This document shows, piece after piece, positions 57,601-64,000 of a stretch of 64,000 nt of DNA; the first letter of the stretch is position 1, and every line of letters begins with the position of its first letter. Made by a program: the position numbers and the translations under genes. Source of the stretch: Polaromonas sp. (lineage in GTDB: Bacteria; Pseudomonadota; Gammaproteobacteria; Burkholderiales; Burkholderiaceae_C); the NCBI GenBank assembly GCA_013824015.1, contig PNNC01000063.1:1-64000 (forward strand), given 5' to 3'. Below the pieces are notes generated by a model that saw only the letters and a list, made by a program, of their open reading frames with translations, was not told where the DNA came from and ran no database searches.

Positions 57601-57728
57601 TCGCCGCAGGTTTCCGTGGCCAGCCGCGCCGCCAGCTTGCCGGCGACTTCGTTGCTGACGCGCGCAACCTGCTCGTAAGCCTGCGCCGCGCTGTCGCGCG
57701 TCACCTTCAGGGGCAGGGGCGCGTTCAT
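54654..57728 (-). CDS. FAD-linked oxidase fused to Fe-S (GlcD-GlcF/D-lactate dehydrogenase-like) protein
   Basis: IVPRGGGTSQCGQTVGTGLVID; LCVGCKGCKRDCPTGVDMAKMKVEFLHHY; CCG motifs. Confidence 0.92.
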   Translation of the reverse strand: MNAPLPLKVTRDSAAQAYEQVARVSNEVAGKLAARLATETCGEVLFSAADRGRYATDASIYQVMPAGVFVPASAPDVKTALDICRDMGVPIVPRGGGTSQCGQTVGTGLVIDHAKHMRNILDVDADRRTAEVEPGIVLDHLNAALKKHGLWYPVDVSTAAQATLGGMAGNNSCGSRSIAYGNMVHNVLGAEAWTSDGNLLQLGPWAGSSGKARELGSYVRTLAEELQPAIQRLWPTVMRRVGGYNLDIFDPRSERPYTSDGSVNLSHLLIGSEGTLALTKSLTLQLAELPKAKVLGVVNFPTFYRAMDAAQHIVKIGDGTLTAVELVDRTMIDLSLQNPAFAPTIRSALIGQPAAILLVEFSGASKAALLPHLKRLGELMGDLLLPDSVVEMTDDAPQKNLWEVRKAGLNIMMSLKGDGKPVSFIEDCAVPLKHLAEYTDALTEVFRKYGSKGTWYAHASVGTLHVRPILDMRREGAPKMRAIAEEASELVRKFKGAYSGEHGDGLCRGEWIQWQFGPQINEAFAKIKQFMDPAGLLSPGRMVNPPKMDDTRLMRFPPGYKVIPIKTALDWRAWDVQNDPATEQTSAPGSGGDPAQGFAKAVEMCNNNGHCRKFDAGTMCPSYRVTRDEQHLTRGRANTLRLALTGQLAGMSAQEAFTSEPVREALDLCVGCKGCKRDCPTGVDMAKMKVEFLHHYKAKHGYTLKDKLVAHLPAYAHWASRLAPLMNLRDKIPGLAALSEKFTGFSARRSLPQWQRRTFFNTRHAAASREEVLAASKPVVLFVDTFNGYFESDNASSALKVLQAGGYTVHVATKTIADGKSLCCGRTYLSSGMVDQARVKAAELVDALLPFAERGIAIVGLEPSCLLTMRDEMLVMGLGEAAQTISGQALLFEEFLAREAAAGRLDGLKQKLQPAAKPILLHGHCHQKAFGAVSPILEVLKLIPGAQPELIESSCCGMAGSFGYEASHYEVSMQMAELSLLPAVRKQPDAIVVADGTSCRHQIRDGAQREAIHVAVLMARQLKA
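55278..55337 (+). repeat. Palindromic element copy E (in minus-strand FAD oxidase CDS), more divergent
   Basis: CTGCTATCGTTTTCGTAGCTACATGCACCGTGTAGCCGCCGGCTTGCAGCACTTTTAATGCTG. Confidence 0.55.
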
Positions 57729-58420
57729 GCCTTGGCCTGCGCCGTGGCTGCGTTGCTGGCGGCGCGCACCTGCTCGATCACCACACTGAGCTTGTTGTTG
57801 AGGTGAGCGCCGAGCACGGCGCGCATGGCCTGCGGGTCGCGCGCGCTCAGCGCCTGGACCATCTGTTCGTGTTCCTCGACCGCAGCCTTCCATTTTTCGC
57901 CGTCCTGGTTGGAGCGAAAACGCAAGGCCTGCAGGCGTGCGTTGACCTGGTTGTAGGTGGCGGTCAGCACCGGGTTTTTCGCCGCGGCATTGATGGCGCG
58001 GTGGATTGCCGAATTGAGCTGGTAGTAGGCCGGCAGGTCGCGCCGCGTGTACGCCGCCAGCATTTCGTAATGCATGGCCTTGATCTCGTCGAGCTCGGCC
58101 TCGGTGATGCGTTCGGCCGCCAGCGCGCCCGATTGCGCTTCCAGCCCGGACATCACCTCAAAGGTGTGCAGGACGTCGGCCTCTGTCAGCTCGACGGCGA
58201 TGGCCCCGCGATTGGGCAGCAACTCGACCAGGCCCTCGGCGGCCAGCATCTTGATGGCTTCGCGCAGCGGCGTGCGCGAGACGTTGAGCACCTCGCTGAG
58301 CTCGCGTTCATTGAGCTTGGCGCCCGGCGCGATGCGGTTTTCGACCAGCATCTGGCGCAGGCGATGCGCCACCTGTTCATGCAGGGCGGCACGCGGAATG
58401 GGGATGATGTCAGCACTCAT
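57725..58420 (-). CDS. GntR-family (FCD) transcriptional regulator
   Basis: LHEQVAHRLRQMLVENRIAPGAKLNERELSEVLNVSRTPLREAIKMLAAEGLVELLPNRG. Confidence 0.94.
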   Translation of the reverse strand: MSADIIPIPRAALHEQVAHRLRQMLVENRIAPGAKLNERELSEVLNVSRTPLREAIKMLAAEGLVELLPNRGAIAVELTEADVLHTFEVMSGLEAQSGALAAERITEAELDEIKAMHYEMLAAYTRRDLPAYYQLNSAIHRAINAAAKNPVLTATYNQVNARLQALRFRSNQDGEKWKAAVEEHEQMVQALSARDPQAMRAVLGAHLNNKLSVVIEQVRAASNAATAQAKA

Positions 58421-58425
58421 GTGTA

Positions 58426-58443
58426 AATTTTGTATGCAAAAAA
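58426..58443. promoter_or_regulatory. Putative GntR operator 1
   Basis: AATTTTGTATGCAAAAAA containing TTTTG-TATG-CAAAA. Confidence 0.7.
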
Positions 58444-58488
58444 GACTCAAGTCAAACCCTATATTTGGTCAAAAAAGGTTGACAAATG

Positions 58489-58506
58489 AATTTTGTATGC
58501 AAAAAA
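58489..58506. promoter_or_regulatory. Putative GntR operator 2
   Basis: Identical AATTTTGTATGCAAAAAA, 63 bp from operator 1. Confidence 0.7.
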
Positions 58507-58534
58507 TGGCGACTATTCATGGAGTATCCGATTT

Positions 58535-59755
58535 ATGCTGACGCTTGACTTTCACCCCACCGGCCGCCATTTCCTGCAGATTCCCGGTCCGTCGCCGGTG
58601 CCTGACCGCATCCTGCGTGCGATGAGCCTGCCGACCATCGACCACCGCGGTCCCGAGTTCGGCGCGCTGGGCCTGAAGGTGCTGGCCGACATCAAGAAAA
58701 TTTTCAAGACCAGACAACCGGTGATGATTTACCCGGCCTCCGGCACCGGCGCCTGGGAAGCGGCGCTGGTCAACACCCTGAGCGCCGGTGACCATGTGCT
58801 GATGTACGAAACCGGCCACTTTGCCGCGCTGTGGCAAAAGCTGGCCGCGCGTGTTGGCCTGAAGACCGAGGTGATGAGTGATCCCGGCGCCGAAGTCTGG
58901 CGTCATGGCGTGCGCGCCGACCTGATCGAGGAGCGCCTCAAGGCCGACAGCCAGCACAGCATCAAGGCGGTGTGTGTGGTGCACAACGAAACCTCGACCG
59001 GGGTGACCAGCAACATCGCCGCGGTGCGCAAGGCCATCGATGCGGCGAAACACCCGGCGCTGCTGCTGGTGGACACCATCTCCGGCCTGGCTTCGGCCGA
59101 CTACAAACACGACGAGTGGGGCGTGGACGTCAGCATCAGCGGTTCGCAAAAAGGCCTGATGCTGCCGCCCGGCATCAGCTTCAATGCGGTGTCTGCCAAG
59201 GCGCTGGAAGCCAGCAAAAGCGCCCGACTGCCCAAGGCCTTCTGGGCCTGGGATGAAATCATCGAGATGAACAAGACCGGCTACTGGCCGTCCACGCCGA
59301 ATACCAATTTGCTCTACGGCCTCAATGAAGCCTGCGACATGTTGCTCGAGCATGGCCTGGACGTCGTGTTTGCGCGGCACCAGCGCTGGGCCGAGGGCGT
59401 GCGCGCTGCGGTGCGCGCCTGGGGCCTGCAGATCCAGTGCGCCGACGCGGCGGTGTATTCGCCGATCCTGACCGGCGTGATGACACCCGAAGGCGTGGAT
59501 GCCGACGCGGTGCGCAAGATCATTTACGAACGTTTCGACTGTTCGCTGGGTACCGGCCTGGGCAAGGTCAAGGGCAAGATGTTCCGCATCGGCCACCTCG
59601 GCGACTGCAACGACCTGACCCTGATGGCGGCGCTGTCGGGCTGCGAGATGGGGCTCAAGCTCGCCGGCGTCAAGCTGGCCGGCTCGGGTGTACAGGCCGC
59701 GATGGATCATTTTTCCAGCCACGCTGCGGTGATTCCACTGCGCAAGGCGGCCTGA
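58535..59755 (+). CDS. Serine/alanine-glyoxylate aminotransferase-like class V aminotransferase
   Basis: HFLQIPGPSPVPDRILRAMSLPTIDHRGPEFG; VDVSISGSQKGLMLPPG; FRIGHLGDCNDLTL. Confidence 0.92.
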   Translation: MLTLDFHPTGRHFLQIPGPSPVPDRILRAMSLPTIDHRGPEFGALGLKVLADIKKIFKTRQPVMIYPASGTGAWEAALVNTLSAGDHVLMYETGHFAALWQKLAARVGLKTEVMSDPGAEVWRHGVRADLIEERLKADSQHSIKAVCVVHNETSTGVTSNIAAVRKAIDAAKHPALLLVDTISGLASADYKHDEWGVDVSISGSQKGLMLPPGISFNAVSAKALEASKSARLPKAFWAWDEIIEMNKTGYWPSTPNTNLLYGLNEACDMLLEHGLDVVFARHQRWAEGVRAAVRAWGLQIQCADAAVYSPILTGVMTPEGVDADAVRKIIYERFDCSLGTGLGKVKGKMFRIGHLGDCNDLTLMAALSGCEMGLKLAGVKLAGSGVQAAMDHFSSHAAVIPLRKAA

Positions 59756-59840
59756 CCGCCACGACCACGTTTTCCTGTTCCTTCCCGCTTTCCGCGCTTC
59801 CTCATCGACGATTTCAAAACAACCTACTGGAGACAACACC

Positions 59841-60809
59841 ATGCAACGCAGAACACTTGTGACCGCCGGCGCCGCGGCGCTGGCCTTTCCCTCATTGATC
59901 CTCGCGCAAAACCTGCCCGCCGGGCCGGTGCGCATCATCGTTGGCTTCGCGCCCGGCGGCGGCACCGACATCCTGGCGCGCGTCATCGGCCAGAAACTCG
60001 GTGAGATGTGGAAGACGCAGGTCATCGTCGAGAACAAGGCTGGCGCTTCCGGCACCATCGCTGCCGACTTCGTGGCCAAGGCGCCTGGTGACGGCAATAC
60101 GCTGCTGATGGCACACATCAACAGCCAGGCCATCACGCCGGCCTTGCAGAAGGTCAACTACGACGCGGCCAAAGACTTCCAGCCGGTGGTGCTGGTCGGC
60201 GTCACGCCGAATCTGCTGATCTGCAACGAAAACCAGCCGGCCAAAACCGTCAAGGACCTGGTCGAGCTGTGCCGCGCCAACCCCGGCAAGATCAGCTTTG
60301 GTTCGGCCGGCACCGGCAGCGCGCAGCACCTGGCGCTGGAGATGTTCATGCTGGCCGCGAAGGTCAAAGCCATCCACGTGCCGTACAAAGGCTCCGGCCC
60401 GATGTTGACCGACCTGATTGGCGGCACCATCCAGTACAGCTTCGACACCATGACGGCAGCCACGCCGCATGTCAAAAGCGGCAAGGCGATTGCGCTCGCG
60501 CAGACGCGCCAGCAACGTGTGCCGGCCTATGCCAATGTGCCGACCATGGCCGAGTCGGGTTTTCCAGGCTTCGAAGCCACCACCTGGTACGGCTTGGCCG
60601 GTCCAGCGAAGATGCCGGTGGCCATGGCCAAACGCATGAACGAAGACATCAACAAGGTCATGTTGATGCCCGACGTGATGGAAAAGCTGGCCGCCTCGGG
60701 CGCCCAGGACGGCGGCGGCTCGACCGAGAAGTTCGGTGACTTCATGCATGCCGAGCAGGTCAAGTGGGCCAAGATCATCAAGGACGGTGGAGTCAAAGCA
60801 GAGAGTTGA
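59841..60809 (+). CDS. Bug-family substrate-binding protein
   Basis: LPAGPVRIIVGFAPGGGTDILARVIGQKLGEMWKTQVIVENKAGASGTIAADFVAKA. Confidence 0.93.
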   Translation: MQRRTLVTAGAAALAFPSLILAQNLPAGPVRIIVGFAPGGGTDILARVIGQKLGEMWKTQVIVENKAGASGTIAADFVAKAPGDGNTLLMAHINSQAITPALQKVNYDAAKDFQPVVLVGVTPNLLICNENQPAKTVKDLVELCRANPGKISFGSAGTGSAQHLALEMFMLAAKVKAIHVPYKGSGPMLTDLIGGTIQYSFDTMTAATPHVKSGKAIALAQTRQQRVPAYANVPTMAESGFPGFEATTWYGLAGPAKMPVAMAKRMNEDINKVMLMPDVMEKLAASGAQDGGGSTEKFGDFMHAEQVKWAKIIKDGGVKAES

Positions 60810-60867
60810 CTCCCCCGAAGCGGCGTTCGGCCACTCGGCACCCCCGCCAGAGGCGGTGGCCCTTCGG

Positions 60868-60911
60868 AGCCGTCCAGGCCTGCGCAGGCAGGCCTGGAGC
60901 CGCGGCTCCTC
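60868..60911. repeat. Long nested intergenic inverted repeat
   Basis: GGAGCCG-T-CCAGGCCTGC-GCAG-GCAGGCCTGG-AGCCG-CGGCTCC. Confidence 0.8.
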
Positions 60912-60991
60912 AGCCCCTCAGGGGGCGCCACCTGCGGCCCGGCCAAGCCGGATCCGCGGTGACACTGGACTTTTGAAAGACACAGGCATCC

Positions 60992-62191
60992 ATGAAAAAA
61001 CTTCCCCTTGAGGGCGTGAAAGTTCTTGATATCAGCCAGGTGATGGCCGGCCCTTATGCCTGCATGTTGCTGGCCGACATGGGGGCCGACGTGATCAAGG
61101 TCGAGCCGCCGGGCGCCGGCGACCAGACGCGCGGCGCCATGGGTTTCAAGATGAAGGGGCCGGATTCGCTGGGCTTCCTGAACATGAACCGCAACAAGCG
61201 CAGCATTGCGCTCAACCTCAAGTCCGCGGCCGGCAAGGCGCTGCTGCTGCGGCTGGCCAAGGATGCCGACATCCTGCTGGAGAACTACCGTCCCGGCGCG
61301 ATGAAGAAGCTGGGCCTGGGCTACGAGGTGCTCAGGGAGGTGAACCCGCGGCTGGTCTACACCAGCATCTCGGGCTTCGGCCAGACCGGGCCCTGGGCGG
61401 ATCGGCCCGGGTTCGATCTGATGGCGCAGGCCATGTCGGGCGTGATGAGTGTCACCGGTTACCCCGGCGGCCCGCCGGTGAAAGCCGGCGTGCCGGTGGC
61501 CGACATCGGCTGCGCGCTGTTCGCGGTGTATGCCACGCTGTCGGCCTACATCGGCGCCAAGGCCAGCGGCCAGGGACAACATGTGGATGCCTCGCTGTTC
61601 GATTCGGCGCTGGCCTTTTCGGTCTGGGACATCTGCGACTACTGGGGCACCGGCAAGGAGCCCGAGCCACTGGGCACCTCCAACAAGATGACCGCGCCTT
61701 ACCAGGCCATGGCCTGCTCGGACGGTTATTTCGTGATGGGCGCGAACAACCAGAAACTCTGGCTGCAGTTGTGCAAGCTGATGGGCCGCGAGGAGCTGCT
61801 GGCCGATGAGCGCTTTTCCACCATCTCGCTGCGCCTGGCCAACCGGCACGCGCTGGAGGTGGAACTGGAAAAAACCTTCCGCCTCAAACCCAAGGATTAC
61901 TGGGTCAGCACCTTCCTGGAAGCCGGCATTCCGGCCGGTCCCATCCTGACCTATCCCGAAGCCTTTGGCAGCGATCATGCGAAAGCGCGCGAGATGCGCA
62001 TGGAGATCGACCATCCGGTGGAGGGCCAGGTGCCCAACATCGGCTTCGCGGTCAAGATGTCGGGCACGCCGCAGCAGGTGCGCCGGCATCCGCCGCGGCT
62101 CGGTGAACACACGGCCGAGGTGTTGTCTGAACTCGGCCTGAGCGCTGAAGAACAGGCGGCGCTGGGCGAGCAGGGGGCTTTCGCAGCATGA
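60992..62191 (+). CDS. CaiB/BaiF family III CoA-transferase
   Basis: [45 protein letters not shown]. Confidence 0.94.
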   Translation: MKKLPLEGVKVLDISQVMAGPYACMLLADMGADVIKVEPPGAGDQTRGAMGFKMKGPDSLGFLNMNRNKRSIALNLKSAAGKALLLRLAKDADILLENYRPGAMKKLGLGYEVLREVNPRLVYTSISGFGQTGPWADRPGFDLMAQAMSGVMSVTGYPGGPPVKAGVPVADIGCALFAVYATLSAYIGAKASGQGQHVDASLFDSALAFSVWDICDYWGTGKEPEPLGTSNKMTAPYQAMACSDGYFVMGANNQKLWLQLCKLMGREELLADERFSTISLRLANRHALEVELEKTFRLKPKDYWVSTFLEAGIPAGPILTYPEAFGSDHAKAREMRMEIDHPVEGQVPNIGFAVKMSGTPQQVRRHPPRLGEHTAEVLSELGLSAEEQAALGEQGAFAA

Positions 62192-62976
62192 GCGAATCCA
62201 ACACGGCAGGCAGCGTTCAGCTCCACATCAGCGCCGGCGTGGCGTCGGTGGTGTTCGACAGACCGGCGGCGCGCAATGCCATGACCTGGGCCATGTACGA
62301 ACAGCTCAACGCCATCTGCGAACAGCTCGGCAGCGACAGCGCGGTGCGTGTGGTGACCTTTCGCGGCGCCGGCGGCCAGGCCTTTGTGGCCGGCACCGAC
62401 ATCGAGCAGTTCACCACCTTCAGCAGCGGCGCGGACGGTGTGGCTTACGAAAAGCAGATCGACCAGTGCATTGCCCGGCTCGAGTCGCTGCCCATGCCGA
62501 CGGTCGCCGCGATCGAGGGCTGGACCATAGGCGGCGGCCTGGCGATTGCCACGGCCTGCGACTTCCGCATCGCCACCACCGGTTCGCGCTTCGGCGTGCC
62601 GATTGCCAGAACCCTGGGCAACTGCCTGTCCGTGGCCAACCTGGCGCGGCTCAGCGCGGTGTTCGGCATGCCGCGTGTCAAACGCATGCTGATGCTGGCG
62701 GAAGTGTTGAGCGCCGACGAAGCGCTGTCCTGCGGCTTTCTGCTGCAGGCGGTCGAGCCTGGCGCGATGGATGCGACGCTGCAGGCCTTGTGTGAGCGGC
62801 TCGCTGCGCTGGCCCCGGTGACACAACGTGTCAGCAAGGAAGGTCTGCGCCGGCTTGTCGCGCAGAACCTGCCGCCCGACGACGACCTGATCCGGCTTTG
62901 TTACGGCAGCGCCGATTTTCACGAGGGGGTCGCCGCCTTTGTTGAAAAGAGAAGCCCTGCCTGGAAGGGCGTTTGA
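62188..62976 (+). CDS. Enoyl-CoA hydratase/isomerase-family protein
   Basis: ASVVFDRPAARNAMTWAMYEQL; FVAGTDIEQF; AAIEGWTIGGGLAIATACDFRIATTGSRFGVP. Confidence 0.93.
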   Translation: MSESNTAGSVQLHISAGVASVVFDRPAARNAMTWAMYEQLNAICEQLGSDSAVRVVTFRGAGGQAFVAGTDIEQFTTFSSGADGVAYEKQIDQCIARLESLPMPTVAAIEGWTIGGGLAIATACDFRIATTGSRFGVPIARTLGNCLSVANLARLSAVFGMPRVKRMLMLAEVLSADEALSCGFLLQAVEPGAMDATLQALCERLAALAPVTQRVSKEGLRRLVAQNLPPDDDLIRLCYGSADFHEGVAAFVEKRSPAWKGV

Positions 62977-63156
62977 CAAGCACCGGCCCATGGTGTTTAC
63001 CCTGTGTTGCACTCGACCGACGCTGCAGCGCCACTTGTCGCAGCTGGCGCGACATACGTCACAAAGCGGCTTCGCGCTGCTGAAGGATGGCCCGCTTCAG
63101 CCATAAGATTGGCGCCTGTGGCCGGCCTTCGCCGGTTCTTTTTGATGGATCCCTGC

Positions 63157-64000
63157 ATGTCTGCTTCCCGAACATCCCGCTCTCCCGTGTTGTCCACCCT
63201 CGGCCTGTCGCTGCTGCTGCTGGCCGGCACCGCCCATGCGCAGAAGGCCTGGGTGGTCGGCCAGTCGGCGCCCCTGAGCGGTGGCAACGCCGCCTTCGGC
63301 CGCGACATCCAGGAGGGTGCGCAGGCTTATTTCAAGTCGGTCAATGCCAAAGGCGGCATTGCCGGTCTGCCGGTCGAGCTGGTGTCGCTGGACGACAAGA
63401 ATGACCGCAAGCTCGCCGGCGCCAACACCGGAAAACTGTTGAGCGAAAACGACGCGGTCGCGCTGTTCGGCTTTGCGTCGGCCACACTGAGCCTGGATGC
63501 GATGCCGCAGGCCGAAAAGGCCGGCGTGTTGTTCTTCGCGCCGTTCTCCGGCGCCAACCCGGTGCGCAAGCCGAGCCCGGTGGTGTTCACGCTGCGCGCG
63601 TCTTACGGCGACGAACTTGAGAAAATGCTGTCGTTCTGGACCGGCCTGGGCATCAAGCAGGTGGTGGTGGTGCATTACGACGACGAGGTCGGCAAGCAGA
63701 ACCTGGCGGTGGTCACCGACTACCTCGCCAAGCAGGGCAAGAAGCCCGCAGCCTTCGCGCTGCAGCGTAATGCCAAGGTCGGCGAGGCACAGGTGGCGCA
63801 GTTGCTGAGCCTCAAGCCCGACGTGATCATCAACACCGTGTTGTCCGGGCCCGCCGCCGAAATCAGCAAGCAGATCGTGGCGCAGGGCAAATTCATCCCG
63901 ACGTCCAGCCTGTCTTTCGTCGGCGCCCAGCAATACATCGAGGCGGCGTCCGAGGCCGGTGCCGGTGTCTCGATTTCGCAGGTGGTGCCCAATACCGCCT
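63157..64000 (+). CDS. Branched-chain amino acid/amide-type ABC transporter substrate-binding protein, partial
   Basis: Signal peptide; VVGQSAPLSGGNAAFGRDIQEGAQAYFKSVNAKGGIAGLPVELVSLDDKNDRKLAGANTGKL; open at window end. Confidence 0.92.
   Translation, partial: MSASRTSRSPVLSTLGLSLLLLAGTAHAQKAWVVGQSAPLSGGNAAFGRDIQEGAQAYFKSVNAKGGIAGLPVELVSLDDKNDRKLAGANTGKLLSENDAVALFGFASATLSLDAMPQAEKAGVLFFAPFSGANPVRKPSPVVFTLRASYGDELEKMLSFWTGLGIKQVVVVHYDDEVGKQNLAVVTDYLAKQGKKPAAFALQRNAKVGEAQVAQLLSLKPDVIINTVLSGPAAEISKQIVAQGKFIPTSSLSFVGAQQYIEAASEAGAGVSISQVVPNTA

Noticed and set aside
63122-63143. Terminator-like hairpin CCGG-CCTTCG-CCGG plus T-tract just before the ABC substrate-binding gene
   Set aside because: Short stem, very close to the start codon; could equally be chance or 5'-UTR structure, so not called.

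Overview
64 kb of high-GC chromosome, gene content and repeats typical of a betaproteobacterium (probably Comamonadaceae/Burkholderiales; inferred from content, not searched). Main blocks: (i) ~8.5-22.3 kb, an oxalate/formate catabolic locus: a two-subunit NAD-type formate dehydrogenase whose beta subunit is a NuoE-NuoF fusion, two CaiB-family formyl-CoA transferases, a stand-alone PAS protein, oxalyl-CoA decarboxylase, a Crp/Fnr regulator and a TctCBA transporter; (ii) ~28.7-29.6 kb, zapA with a strong 6S RNA candidate; (iii) ~29.6-41.6 kb, a cobalamin riboswitch followed by a btuB-cob-btuFCD cluster; (iv) ~42-48.3 kb, a PD-(D/E)XK-XPD-like helicase with a LexA-like box, then a CBS/ppsA/pfkB block; (v) ~48.4-63 kb, a Rieske oxygenase catabolic cluster and a glyoxylate aminotransferase/FAD oxidase/CoA-transferase cluster. 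Most notable hunt results: a ~60 bp palindromic element present in five protein-coding genes, always in one fixed reading frame per orientation; two identical-architecture TTGAC-N4-GTCAA sites in front of the oxalate operon/Crp gene and the tct operon; a CbbY cap-domain-like orphan protein divergent from a CbbR-like LysR gene; paired operators for TetR and GntR genes. No CRISPR, tRNA, rRNA or IS element was recognised. All calls are from reading the sequence; no database search was run.
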